Shown here: positions 46,672-55,701 of the stretch, in pieces
Layout: each line of letters opens with the position of its first letter
Position numbering within the stretch: the stretch's first letter is position 1
NCBI RefSeq assembly: GCF_900167445.1
Contig: NZ_FUZT01000002.1
Span: 248,001 to 312,000 of the forward strand
Source: Maledivibacter halophilus
Lineage (GTDB): Bacteria; Bacillota; Clostridia; Peptostreptococcales; Caminicellaceae
Length of the DNA: 64,000 nucleotides
Direction of reading: 5' to 3'
Made by a program: the position numbers and the translations under genes
Notes under the pieces: model-generated
The model's database searches: none
Told to the model about the DNA's origin: nothing
What the model saw: only the letters and a program-made list of their open reading frames with translations

Positions 46672-47891
46672 AGATTTTACACACTTCTGACTGGCATTTA
46701 GGAAAATATTTGGAAAATCAAAGCAGATTAGATGAACAGAAAGAGATTATGGAGGATATAATTCAAATAGCCGATGAAAATCAGGTTGAACTTGTTATAG
46801 TGGCGGGAGATGTATACGATAATAGTAATCCTCCTGCTATGGCTGAAAGGCTTTTATATAGAACCTTAAAGGCTTTGGGTAAAAACGGCGAAAGACCGGT
46901 AGTTGTTATAGCTGGAAACCATGATAATCCTGAAAGACTTACGGCTTCAACTCCCCTTGCCTATGAGCATGGAGTAATACTTCTTGGTAATCCTGACAGT
47001 AAGGCACAAAAAGGAAGAATAGGAAGGCATGAGATTGTAGAAGCTGAAAAAGGCCATATTGAATTAAAGATTAACGATGAAAATGTAATAATTTCAACCC
47101 TTCCATATCCTAGTGAGCAAAGGCTGAATGAAGCCCTAGGAGATTTATCCGATGATAAAGAACTTCAAAAAAATTATTCTGATAGGGTTGGAGACATTTT
47201 TGATAGACTTTCCAGTAAATATAGGGAAGATACCATTAATATTTGTGCAAGCCATATATTTGTTCTAGGGGGAGAAACATCGGATTCAGAAAGGGTACTC
47301 AAGGTTGGGGGAGGACTAACAGTAGATGGAAATAAGCTGCCTGCTAGGGCCCATTATGTGGCCCTTGGACATTTACATAAACCTCAGAGAGTAAAAAATA
47401 GTAATATAAAGGCTTATTATTCAGGCTCCCCTCTGCAATATAGCAGGAGTGAAATAGGATACAGTAAATGTGTTTATATAGTACAGGTCAATAGAAATAA
47501 GGAAACCAAAGTAGAAGAAGTTCTACTAAAGAATAGAAAGCCCATAGAAGTATGGAAATGTAAGGGAGTAGAAGAAGCAGTAGAGATATGTGAAAAAAAT
47601 AAGGAAAGATCTGTTTGGGCGTATCTGGAAATAGAAACCGATAAGGTTTTAGGTCAATCGGAAATAAAAACAATTAAGAAATTAAAACCCGATATATTAT
47701 CTATAGTTCCAATAATAAAAGAAATAGAAAATGAAGATGATCCCGAAGACTTTAAAGAAAAAAGTATGATGGAACTTTTTAGAGAATTTTATATTAACAA
47801 AACTAAAATTGAGCCTACTGACGAGTTCATGGAACTTTTTGCTGAGATAGCTGGAGAAGAAGGTGAAGACGATGAAACCAAAAACACTTAA
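46668..47891 (+). CDS. sbcD: Exonuclease SbcD (Mre11-like)
   Basis: 407-residue calcineurin-like nuclease. Metal motifs are DWHLGK, GDVYD, GNHDNPERL, ASHIF and GHLHKPQ. With SbcC it cleaves hairpins and protein-blocked DNA ends. It starts with TTG overlapping the addA stop (TTGA), with GAGGTGAAG upstream, so it is translationally coupled to AddA. Confidence 0.95.
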   Translation: MKILHTSDWHLGKYLENQSRLDEQKEIMEDIIQIADENQVELVIVAGDVYDNSNPPAMAERLLYRTLKALGKNGERPVVVIAGNHDNPERLTASTPLAYEHGVILLGNPDSKAQKGRIGRHEIVEAEKGHIELKINDENVIISTLPYPSEQRLNEALGDLSDDKELQKNYSDRVGDIFDRLSSKYREDTINICASHIFVLGGETSDSERVLKVGGGLTVDGNKLPARAHYVALGHLHKPQRVKNSNIKAYYSGSPLQYSRSEIGYSKCVYIVQVNRNKETKVEEVLLKNRKPIEVWKCKGVEEAVEICEKNKERSVWAYLEIETDKVLGQSEIKTIKKLKPDILSIVPIIKEIENEDDPEDFKEKSMMELFREFYINKTKIEPTDEFMELFAEIAGEEGEDDETKNT

Positions 47892-50800
47892 GATATCTGG
47901 ACTTAACAGCTTTATTGAAGAACAGACAATAGATTTTTCAACACTTATTGAAAGTGGATTATTTGGCATTTTTGGACCAACAGGCAGTGGAAAATCCACT
48001 GTATTAGATGCAATAACCATTGCTTTGTATGGGTATAATGCAGTGGCTAGGGGAACAAAGGAATTTATAAATACCGACATGGATAAGGTATATATTGGAT
48101 ATGAATTTGATTCCATGGGTAATAAAGGTAGAAATACATACAAGGTCGAAAGAAGCATAAAAAAAAATAAAAGTGGCGGTATTAATACGGATTTTGCAAG
48201 ACTAGCCCTATTAGATGAAGAAGGTAATCCAGTAAAAATAATAGATAAAGTGTCGGAAATAGATGACAGAATAAAGGAAATTATAGGTTTAAATCATCAG
48301 GACTTTACAAGATCTGTGGTTTTGCCCCAGGGAAAATTCAGTGAGTTCTTAAAATTATCGGGGAAAGACAGAAGAAATATGCTGGAAAGAATTTTAGGAT
48401 TAGAAAAATACGGTGGAAATCTTGTTGATAAAATAAGAAGATTTAAAAGAAAAAAAGAAGAAGAGCTTCAGCTCTTAACAGGAGAATTAAGTAGATATGA
48501 AGGAGTAACAGATGAAAACATCCAGCAGCTTAAAACACAGCTTCTGGATATTGAAAAAAAAGAAAGTCAAATAAAAAATCAGCTGAATTTCTATGAAAAA
48601 AGATATGGTGAACTTAATAAAATATGGGGATTGCAAAGTGAACTAAATTCCTATTTAAAAATAAAAAAGGACTTAGATTCAAGGTCTATTGAAATTGAAA
48701 AAATGAGAAACAGATATGAAAAAGGAAAAAGTGCTAAGAATGTAAAGCCTTATTTAGATAGGTATAATGATACAGTAGAGGATATAAATAAAAATAAATC
48801 TATACTAAAGGAACTGCTTTCAAAGCTGGATAGTATTAATAAAAAATTGGAATTGACTGAAATAAAATATAAGGAAATATATAAGAAAAAGAATGATGAG
48901 TTGCCTTTACTTATAGAAAGGGAAAGTAACGCAAAATATGCAATGGAATTAAATGATGCAGTACAAAAGCTTATAAAGGAAAGACAGGAGCTTGCAGACA
49001 TATTTACAAAATACAGTAAAAGAATATCAGAATTAGAGAATAAGCTTAAGAAATTAAAGGAAATTATAGCAAAAAACAATAATAATATTGAAGGATTAGA
49101 AAATAAGTCTAAGACACTTAAAATATCCTCGGAATATAGAGAAATCCTCACCAAAGGCTGGAACTTAAATATTAGATTGAAGGAATTGAAAAAGGATCAA
49201 AATCACACTCTAAAGTATATTGAAAATTTAAATAGGAAGATTATGTTAAGCAGTAAAGAGCTTAATAAAATAGAAAGTCAAATGTCAATAAAGGAAGAAG
49301 GATGTAATCAGATAAAAAATCAGCTTAATAAATTAGAATCAAACCCTCCAAAAGACAATGATTATATACTAAATAGAGAAATAGAACTCCATAGATTAAG
49401 GGCACTGCTGGAGGAGACTAATAAAAATGAAAATAAGAAAGAGCTTTTGGAAAAAGAGCTAAAACTTATCTATAAGAATAAGAATGAAACTCAAATTAAA
49501 ATTGACTATCTAAAGGAGAGATTAAGCCTAAATACAGAAAAGCTTGAAAATGCAAAACAAGAACTTAAAGAGTTGGAAAAAGCCCATAGAGCAGGAATTT
49601 TAAGCTTACACTTAAATGATGGTAGCCCTTGTCCTGTTTGTGGCTCTACCAGCCATCCAAAAAAAGCAGAATTCATAGAGGGAAAAAATATAGAAGAGAT
49701 TTTAAAAATTAAGGATGGTTTTGAGGAGAGTAAAAAAGAGATTGAGAAGGCCATGTATGAATTAGGGCTAGAAATAAAAAATTATACTAGGGAAGAGGAT
49801 AAATTAAAAGAAGAGCTTAATTCATGTATAGAAAAGCTTAAAGATAATTACTCATCTAAACTAAAAGAAGAGATTAAAGATATTATGGATGCAATAGATA
49901 ATTTAAAGAAAATACTTAAGGCCTGGGAAAGAAGTAAAAATCACTTGAAAAATCTTTTGGAAATTAAGGAAAAGGAAAAAATAAGTTTGGAAAAACAAAG
50001 TATTAGAATTATAGAAGGAATAAATAAGGATAAAAACAGACTTGATGAGGAAAATAAAAGAAAGGATGAAATATTAGAAAAACTAAATAAAATTAGTGGA
50101 TCTTACATAGCGATTAAGGAAAAACTTAAGATTGAAAATATAGATAAGGCAATGGAGGAAGTGAGAAAAAAAGAGGAAGAACTTGAAAAGCTTGAAGAAG
50201 GATTAAAGGAATTGAGAAATAATATTAAAAAATTTGATGTTCAAAAAGAGAATATCGAAAAAGAGCTAAATGAAGTAAAACTTAATAGAAGTAAGGTGGA
50301 AGAAGCTGGTAAGGAGAAACGTGGAGTTATAGATGAATACAATTTAAAGATAAAAAAAATGATTGGTGATAGAAAGCCTGATATCTTTTTAAAGGAGATA
50401 AATGAGAAAAAAACTAATATAATTGAAGAGGAAGAAAAGCTTAGAAAGATATTGGAATATGAAAAAAAACATTTAAATGAATTACGTGAAAAAAGAGTAG
50501 GTATTGAAGATACTAATAAGTCATTGGAAGCTTCCATGATAAATATTGAAAAAGAATTAAAAGAAGCATTAAAGGAAAACAAGCTTGAAAGCATCAAGGA
50601 AGTAAATGGTTTTTTAGTATCCAGTGAAGAAATTGAGTCTATGGAAAAAGAAATAAATAAATTTGATGATGAGATTGGTAAGGTGAAATATAATATTGAC
50701 AGAATTAATAAAGAGCTTGATGGGGCTGAAATTAAAGAAGAGGATTTTTTAAAATTTAAAGAAGATATGAATAGTAAAAGGGAAAACCATAGATTTTTAC

Positions 50801-51411
50801 TTGAGGAAATCGGTAAGAAAAAAGAGAAAATTGACGAGATGGAAAAGAACTTTAAAAGGGTTAGCGAAATAAACAAAATTATGAAAAAATTACAGCATAT
50901 AAATGATATGCTTAGTGAAATGTTTAAGCTTGTATCAGGTAATAAATTTGTTGAATATGTGGCAACAAATCATTTGAGATATATTGCAAAGGAAGCCTCA
51001 AAGAGACTGATGGATATAACTAATAAGCGTTACAGTCTTGAGCTTGACAGTAATGGCAATTTTGTTATATGTGACAATTTTAATGGAGGAGTAAGGAGAG
51101 ACTGCAACACTTTATCCGGTGGCGAAACATTTCTTACATCCCTTGCATTGGCTCTTTCACTTTCAAGTCAAATACAACTTAAAGGAAATTCTTCAATAGA
51201 ATTTTTTTTCCTCGACGAAGGCTTTGGAACCCTTGACAGTCATCTTTTAGATACAGTGATGACTTCTTTGGAAAGACTCCATAAAGAAAATCTATCTGTT
51301 GGTATTATAAGCCACGTTGAGGAATTGAAAAACCGAGTGCCTATAAAATTAATAGTAACTCCATCAGAATCAGGGTTACATGGAACTAAGGTGGCTGTAG
51401 AAAGAAATTAA
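47872..51411 (+). CDS. sbcC: Exonuclease SbcC (Rad50-like)
   Basis: 1179-residue SMC-like ATPase. Walker A is GPTGSGKSTVL near residue 36; long coiled coils (about 180-580 and 610-1000) flank a zinc hook CPVCGS near residue 588. The C-terminal half has TLSGGETFLTSLALALSL and Walker B FFLDEGFGTLD. It pairs with SbcD, overlapping its gene by 20 bases. ATG 47872 is preferred to GTG 47863 because of the GAAGG site. Confidence 0.96.
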   Translation: MKPKTLKISGLNSFIEEQTIDFSTLIESGLFGIFGPTGSGKSTVLDAITIALYGYNAVARGTKEFINTDMDKVYIGYEFDSMGNKGRNTYKVERSIKKNKSGGINTDFARLALLDEEGNPVKIIDKVSEIDDRIKEIIGLNHQDFTRSVVLPQGKFSEFLKLSGKDRRNMLERILGLEKYGGNLVDKIRRFKRKKEEELQLLTGELSRYEGVTDENIQQLKTQLLDIEKKESQIKNQLNFYEKRYGELNKIWGLQSELNSYLKIKKDLDSRSIEIEKMRNRYEKGKSAKNVKPYLDRYNDTVEDINKNKSILKELLSKLDSINKKLELTEIKYKEIYKKKNDELPLLIERESNAKYAMELNDAVQKLIKERQELADIFTKYSKRISELENKLKKLKEIIAKNNNNIEGLENKSKTLKISSEYREILTKGWNLNIRLKELKKDQNHTLKYIENLNRKIMLSSKELNKIESQMSIKEEGCNQIKNQLNKLESNPPKDNDYILNREIELHRLRALLEETNKNENKKELLEKELKLIYKNKNETQIKIDYLKERLSLNTEKLENAKQELKELEKAHRAGILSLHLNDGSPCPVCGSTSHPKKAEFIEGKNIEEILKIKDGFEESKKEIEKAMYELGLEIKNYTREEDKLKEELNSCIEKLKDNYSSKLKEEIKDIMDAIDNLKKILKAWERSKNHLKNLLEIKEKEKISLEKQSIRIIEGINKDKNRLDEENKRKDEILEKLNKISGSYIAIKEKLKIENIDKAMEEVRKKEEELEKLEEGLKELRNNIKKFDVQKENIEKELNEVKLNRSKVEEAGKEKRGVIDEYNLKIKKMIGDRKPDIFLKEINEKKTNIIEEEEKLRKILEYEKKHLNELREKRVGIEDTNKSLEASMINIEKELKEALKENKLESIKEVNGFLVSSEEIESMEKEINKFDDEIGKVKYNIDRINKELDGAEIKEEDFLKFKEDMNSKRENHRFLLEEIGKKKEKIDEMEKNFKRVSEINKIMKKLQHINDMLSEMFKLVSGNKFVEYVATNHLRYIAKEASKRLMDITNKRYSLELDSNGNFVICDNFNGGVRRDCNTLSGGETFLTSLALALSLSSQIQLKGNSSIEFFFLDEGFGTLDSHLLDTVMTSLERLHKENLSVGIISHVEELKNRVPIKLIVTPSESGLHGTKVAVERN

Positions 51412-51432
51412 TATTCTAAGCTCAACAATACC

Positions 51433-51500
51433 ACAAAGAATGACCTTAAATCTTAGAACTTTGAACTTACAACTCCAAATGTATCAAAGATACATTTGAA
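51433..51500. repeat. Foldback repeat family 2, copy 3
   Basis: ACAAAGAATGACC, a CTTAGAACTTTGAACTTACAACT run, then a perfect hairpin AAATGTATC-AAA-GATACATTT. It lies between the convergent sbcC and YkuK genes, where the hairpin could serve as a terminator. Confidence 0.6.
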
Positions 51501-51501
51501 A

Positions 51502-52053
51502 TCACTTAGTATATCTATCAGCATAGGAAGAAGCGGCATATGAATCAGGCTTGATTTTTGCTTCTATGCCCATACCTGTAAATCTACCCATCATTTCACT
51601 GATGAATTCCCTTGTGGCTCCTTTTGCACCGATGTCAAGATGGGCCTCAAGGGTAAAATCTGCTCCTTTTTCTGCATAGGGTATTAATATATCCAGTATT
51701 TGGGATATATATTTATAATCAAATAAGAAAAGAAGTTCTTGGGTTAAGGATGTTTCTATGGAAATTTTTTCTCTAAGGCTGTTTATTCTTCTAGGAACTG
51801 TGTATTCTTTTATGCACCCCCATGCTCCCTTACCTATGCCATCTAAACCGATACGATGAACATGAATTGCAGATATGAAGCGGGTGAAGGATTTCACATG
51901 GGAATCTGTACCAATAGCCAACTTATAAAATGCTGTAGGCTCTTTGCCGATGAAATTCAAAATATTATTAAAAACTTCGTCAAATGTCATATTATGCTTT
52001 GTGGAATTTGAAAAAAGCATTTTGTTTAAATAATGGACTTCTTTATTATTCAT
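51502..52053 (-). CDS. YkuK-family ribonuclease H-like protein
   Basis: 183 residues of the YkuK/DUF458 family with an RNase H-like fold. The conserved pieces LAIGTDSHVKS and LDIGAKGATREFISEMMGRFTGMG are visible; acidic residues in the first could bind metal. The molecular function is unknown. The start at 52053 has GGAGG upstream, preferred to an upstream in-frame ATG. It converges on sbcC. Confidence 0.87.
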   Translation of the reverse strand: MNNKEVHYLNKMLFSNSTKHNMTFDEVFNNILNFIGKEPTAFYKLAIGTDSHVKSFTRFISAIHVHRIGLDGIGKGAWGCIKEYTVPRRINSLREKISIETSLTQELLFLFDYKYISQILDILIPYAEKGADFTLEAHLDIGAKGATREFISEMMGRFTGMGIEAKIKPDSYAASSYADRYTK

Positions 52054-52260
52054 ATTTAGGACCTCCATAACGTTAAGTTTAAGTTGATACAAAGCTTTAA
52101 GAAACAGTATACCAGTTGAAAAATCTATGCTTGAGAGTTAAAGTTAATGTTTAACTAGAATAACAATAACATAACAGATTAATGTATATTTGATATATAT
52201 TTTAACCAAAAGCTATCAGCAAAACTCCAAGTTTTAAACAAAATTTGAAAGGATGTTTTT

Positions 52261-53040
52261 ATGAAGTTAATTAAAGAATTAAATACCTCAAAGGATTTAG
52301 CAATTAAAGCTGGAGAAGCCATAATGAAAATTTATAATAGTTCCTTCGATGTAGATTATAAAAAAGACCAATCTCCAATAACTTTAGCAGATAAAAAATC
52401 AAATGAAATAATAGTAAATGAACTTCTTAAGCAGTTTCCAAATTATGCAATTCTTTCAGAAGAAAGCAAAGACGATTTAACAAGATTAAATAACGATTGG
52501 TGCTGGATAATAGATCCCTTAGATGGAACAAAGGAATTCATTAAAAAAAATGGAGAATTTACTGTGAATATTGCTTTAGCATATAGAAACAAAGTAGTGC
52601 TTGGAGTTATTTATATACCAGTAACAAAGGAGCTGTATTATGCTGCAAAGGGTTTTGGAGCATATTATAAAATAGAATCCAAGCTTAATAAAATATCAGT
52701 TTCCAATAGGACAGAAAATATTAGAGTTATGATGAGCAGATCCCACGCCACAGAAAAACTTAAAAGTCTGCTTAAAGCTAATGAGCATAGAATATCTGAT
52801 GTTAAAAGTGCAGGCAGCTCCCTAAAGGGATGCCTAATTGCAAAGGGTAAAGCTGAAGTATATTATCGCTATAATTTAACTAGAGAGTGGGATACTGCTG
52901 CAATGCAATGTATAGTTGAAGAAGCAGGTGGTATATTCAAGCAAATGGATGGAACACCTATGCTTTATAATAGAGTAAATACATTAAATGATAAAGGCTT
53001 TTACATTTTGAATAATTTAAAGAGTCAATTATCTTCATAA
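52261..53040 (+). CDS. cysQ: 3'(2'),5'-bisphosphate nucleotidase, CysQ-like
   Basis: 259-residue inositol-monophosphatase-family enzyme that probably hydrolyses 3'-phosphoadenosine 5'-phosphate to AMP. Metal-binding motifs are EES near residue 68, DPLDGTKEF near residue 84 and EWDTAAMQCIVEEAGG near residue 206. The TKEF sequence favours CysQ over SuhB-type inositol phosphatases. It is monocistronic; no sulfate-assimilation genes are near. Confidence 0.88.
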   Translation: MKLIKELNTSKDLAIKAGEAIMKIYNSSFDVDYKKDQSPITLADKKSNEIIVNELLKQFPNYAILSEESKDDLTRLNNDWCWIIDPLDGTKEFIKKNGEFTVNIALAYRNKVVLGVIYIPVTKELYYAAKGFGAYYKIESKLNKISVSNRTENIRVMMSRSHATEKLKSLLKANEHRISDVKSAGSSLKGCLIAKGKAEVYYRYNLTREWDTAAMQCIVEEAGGIFKQMDGTPMLYNRVNTLNDKGFYILNNLKSQLSS

Positions 53041-53072
53041 TTATTTTATATTCTAATTATAAAACAATAAAC

Positions 53073-53363
53073 TTATTTTTGACAATTAATATATTGTTGT
53101 TTTCCTTTGTTGTTTCTAGTATTTATCAACTGTTGAATTTTTTTTATATAATTTTCATTATTACTTACTCTTATGTGGCTAGTTAATAGGTATTGGTTTC
53201 TTGTTTTTGGAAATCTATTATACATTACATTAGTTTTTATGGTTTTTGCAACCATTTTGTTTTTTATATGGGTATGGGCATTTTTAAATCCATATTTATT
53301 AAGTTTGGTAAGATTTATTACTAAAAAACCACCGTTGGAAGGCTTAATTATGACATTATCCAT
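53073..53363 (-). CDS. Small conserved-looking hypothetical protein
   Basis: 96-residue, basic protein with segments such as GFKNAHTHIKN and PKTRNQYLLTSHIRVSNNENYIKKI that look like coding sequence of a small uncharacterised clostridial family. The ribosome site (GAAGG, about 12 bases from the ATG) is weak and the frame is open further upstream without another start. It converges with cysQ. An overlapping plus-strand hydrophobic frame (53173-53415) is probably an artefact. Confidence 0.5.
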   Translation of the reverse strand: MDNVIIKPSNGGFLVINLTKLNKYGFKNAHTHIKNKMVAKTIKTNVMYNRFPKTRNQYLLTSHIRVSNNENYIKKIQQLINTRNNKGKQQYINCQK

Positions 53364-53501
53364 ACAAAAGATACCTTCTTTCTTTAGATGTTTTTCAATA
53401 ACTCTTTCTTACTAATATTTTATTTTAAAATAATGCAAATAGTTACTATGAAGTTATCTATGTATAGATATACGCCAATAAAACTTATTTTTACATGAGC
53501 C

Positions 53502-53679
53502 AAAAGGATTCTCAGTGGCTACGACCGCAAATTAAACTACATTTATATAATTAATCCTATACTCCTATTTAATATAATATATGTTAGAAATAGATGAATA
53601 TTTTGTTATTAATTAGTTAAATTTAGACATGCATACTTTTAAAGTCTAACTTACTCAGGTATCCACTGAGAATCCTTTT
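53502..53679. repeat. Element with perfect 17-bp terminal inverted repeats
   Basis: AAAAGGATTCTCAGTGG (53502-53518) and its exact inverse CCACTGAGAATCCTTTT (53663-53679) bound 144 bp of AT-rich, non-coding DNA. This could be a MITE or the remains of an insertion sequence. Upstream, 53455-53490 resembles half a family 1 repeat (TATAGATATACGCCAATAAAAC). The rest of the gap 53364-53776 is featureless. Confidence 0.65.
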
Positions 53680-53776
53680 ATGCTCCTACTATAAACCTCT
53701 TCTAATTTTTCTATGATTAATCCAAGGTAAAGCCAGAAAATTCTATTTATTCTTAACATAAATAAAATAATTACAT

Positions 53777-53803
53777 TGACATTGGACTAGCTATGATATA
53801 ATA
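53777..53803 (+). promoter_or_regulatory. Promoter of the riboswitch-controlled ECF operon
   Basis: Consensus TTGACA (53777) and TATAAT (53798), with an extended TGA before the -10. The 15-base spacer is short, compensated by the extended -10. The start would be near 53810, just before the aptamer. Confidence 0.65.
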
Positions 53804-53822
53804 TTGTACTATAATGGAATAT

Positions 53823-53926
53823 TTCTCCGAATTTGTTAGCCTAAAGAGTTATTAGCTTAAGGGTAATAAATCGAAAGGGTATAATTGGAAACGATTATGC
53901 CTCCCGTAGTGGAAAGGAGAATAGAA
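53823..53926 (+). promoter_or_regulatory. Moco/Tuco (molybdenum/tungsten cofactor) riboswitch aptamer
   Basis: The 3' core GCCTCCCGTA (53901-53910) then TGGAAAGG (53912-53919) and the preceding GGG-ATAAT-loop-ATTAT-GCC hairpin match the well-known Moco RNA of the E. coli moaA leader, which I recall reading GCCTCCCGTA-TC-TGGAAAGG after a GC hairpin. TTCTCC (53825-53830) closes with GGAGAA (53918-53923) as P1. A TTATTA/TAATAA stem lies inside. The part that would hold P3 is short, which in this class has been linked to tungsten cofactor (Tuco) variants. It is followed by a terminator at 53961. A covariance search would confirm it. Confidence 0.78.
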
Positions 53927-53960
53927 TGATTTAAATTGAGATCTTTAAAGTGTAGATCAT

Positions 53961-54010
53961 AATACAACTTCTTTCCCTGGTGGAGGAGGAGTTGTATTTT
54001 TTATTTATTT
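53961..54010 (+). terminator. Riboswitch expression-platform terminator
   Basis: AATACAACTTC pairs with G-AGTTGTATT (ending 53998), with inner CTT-TCC/GGA-GGAG pairing, followed by TTTTTTATTTATTT. It sits 35 nt after the aptamer, so ligand binding likely decides between termination and read-through into the operon. Confidence 0.8.
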
Positions 54011-54012
54011 CG

Positions 54013-54546
54013 TTGATTCTGCTAAAGGAGGGGAAGACATTTAAAAATATAAAGTTTGCTTTCAGTATCATGATAATTGTTTTTCTATTATCATCATGTG
54101 ACTCTAAAATACATAAGGAAGTTAATGAAGTAATACAAAAAGATCAGACAGTCAATAGGCTATCTGAATATGAAGATGATACTATTTATGGTGTTTATCA
54201 TGTTACTGATGGGAAAAAAGAAGAATGTATTCAATTAGTCAGCCAAAAAGGATTTGTAGATGAGATAAAGATGATGGTCATAATTGACTTTAAAGAAGAT
54301 GAAATTAAAGAAATTAAAATTTTATCCCATAATGAATCTCAGGATTACGGAGCATTATTGACAGAAAAATGGTTTTTGGAGAGATTTAAGGGAAGAGAGA
54401 CAGATGATATTTTAAATGTGGTAAAAATGTCAGCTAAGGAGGAAAGTCAAATAGTTGCTATTACTGGGGCTACCATTACCAGTGAAGGGGTTGTGAAAGG
54501 TGTCAATCAATGTATAAATAATTATAAAAGAGTTAAGGGGGAGTAG
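54013..54546 (+). CDS. FMN-binding domain lipoprotein (start codon uncertain)
   Basis: About 177 residues: a lipoprotein signal (FAFSIMIIVFLLSSC) and a C-terminal FMN-binding domain with ITGATITSEGV, the flavin-attachment motif of RnfG/NqrC-type domains. It should carry covalent FMN outside the membrane. The start is unclear: a very strong AAAGGAGGGG site at 54024-54033 is not followed by ATG, GTG or TTG in frame. Options are TTG 54013 (no site), ATA 54049 (near-cognate) or ATG 54070 (cuts the signal peptide). The frame upstream runs into the terminator. It is the first gene of the Moco-riboswitch operon. Confidence 0.8.
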   Translation: MILLKEGKTFKNIKFAFSIMIIVFLLSSCDSKIHKEVNEVIQKDQTVNRLSEYEDDTIYGVYHVTDGKKEECIQLVSQKGFVDEIKMMVIIDFKEDEIKEIKILSHNESQDYGALLTEKWFLERFKGRETDDILNVVKMSAKEESQIVAITGATITSEGVVKGVNQCINNYKRVKGE

Positions 54547-54550
54547 TAGA

Positions 54551-55672
54551 ATGAAGAGCTATACAAATAAAATTTTAACATTTGCAATTGTTTTATTATT
54601 ATTATTTTCCACAGCCTGTTCCAATAAGGCTATGAAATCCACCGATAATAATGAAGACCAAAAAGCCCAAGGAACTGAGGAAGATATAGAAATATCTATA
54701 AAGGGCTTAAAAGATGGAGAAAAATTAATAAGTCTTAAAGAGTTAAAGGAAATAGAAGCAGTAACTGAAGAAATGGAGTCCATATCATCAAGTGGTGAAG
54801 TCAAAAAAGACAAGGTAAAGGGTGTTCCATTAGAAAGTATACTGAATCTTTATAATACATCCCAGAAAAATTACAATGGAATTCGATTCATTGCAGGAGA
54901 TAATTATTCTATAGTAGTTCCCAAAGAAGTACTGGAAAAGAGAAAAATTGTTTTGGCCTATGAAGAAAACGATAAGCCTCTGGATGAAAAAGCATTGCCC
55001 TTAATGGTGGCTGTACCCGATGAAAGATCTATGTATTGGGTAAAGAACCTTATGGGAATCGAGCTTCTTGAAGAGGAACAAAGTGTAAATAGCAAAGTAG
55101 TATTTTTAGAGACGGCTGTATCCGGTATGGATAAAGAGGATTATACCTATTATGAAAGTCTAGACAAAGCTGTAAAAATTATGGATTTCCTCAGTAAATT
55201 CCCTGTAGAAACTGATAAGACAAGTGTATTTTTAAAGGCTGCTGATGGATTGGAGAAAGAAGAGGATATAGATGTATTTAAATCAGGATATATAAAAACT
55301 ACTGGTAAAGATGTGCCACTATTTTTATCACCTGACCTTCCAAAGGGAATGCATGTAAAAAATATTTTATTCTTTACATACGGAGATTCTACATATTTTT
55401 CAATAAATCAGGGACTTAAGACATTTGAAAAAAAGGTAGTTGAAAATAATGAGGGAATTCCTTTAAAGGATATTTTTAAAGAAGTGGGACTTGTAAATGG
55501 AGACAAATATCTATGTACTGCTGAAGATGGATATGAAGTTGAAATATCGGCAGATGATATTAGTAAAGGGTTGATTTATCCAAGGGATAAAGATGGATTT
55601 GCATTGATGTTTGAAGGAATGCCCAAGAATACCAAGATAAAAGGTATTCTCAGTATAGAAGCTGTAAAATAA
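54551..55672 (+). CDS. Lipoprotein with two molybdopterin-oxidoreductase-like (PF00174-type) domains
   Basis: 373 residues. The signal peptide ends LFSTAC (lipobox). Two tandem domains follow, about 45-180 and 185-373. Each keeps the sulfite-oxidase-fold landmarks GVPLESIL / GIPLKDIF, an A(G/E)D(N/G)Y strand, and in domain 1 LPLMVAVPDERSMYWVKNLMGIEL. The catalytic Cys seen in real molybdoenzymes is absent, so the domains probably bind a pterin or act structurally rather than catalytically (inference). It lies in the operon behind the Moco-like riboswitch. Confidence 0.75.
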   Translation: MKSYTNKILTFAIVLLLLFSTACSNKAMKSTDNNEDQKAQGTEEDIEISIKGLKDGEKLISLKELKEIEAVTEEMESISSSGEVKKDKVKGVPLESILNLYNTSQKNYNGIRFIAGDNYSIVVPKEVLEKRKIVLAYEENDKPLDEKALPLMVAVPDERSMYWVKNLMGIELLEEEQSVNSKVVFLETAVSGMDKEDYTYYESLDKAVKIMDFLSKFPVETDKTSVFLKAADGLEKEEDIDVFKSGYIKTTGKDVPLFLSPDLPKGMHVKNILFFTYGDSTYFSINQGLKTFEKKVVENNEGIPLKDIFKEVGLVNGDKYLCTAEDGYEVEISADDISKGLIYPRDKDGFALMFEGMPKNTKIKGILSIEAVK

Positions 55673-55701
55673 AAGGGACGTAAAAACAAGGGGGACTTAA
55701 G

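Noticed and set aside
50241..50876. 211-codon Ser/Phe-rich frame antisense to sbcC
   Set aside because: A typical mirror of Lys/Glu-rich coiled-coil codons; no ribosome site and no motif.
53173..53415. Hydrophobic 80-codon frame on the plus strand
   Set aside because: It lies opposite a more gene-like basic minus-strand frame, lacks a ribosome site, and its hydrophobicity is expected from the antisense of Lys/Asn-rich codons.
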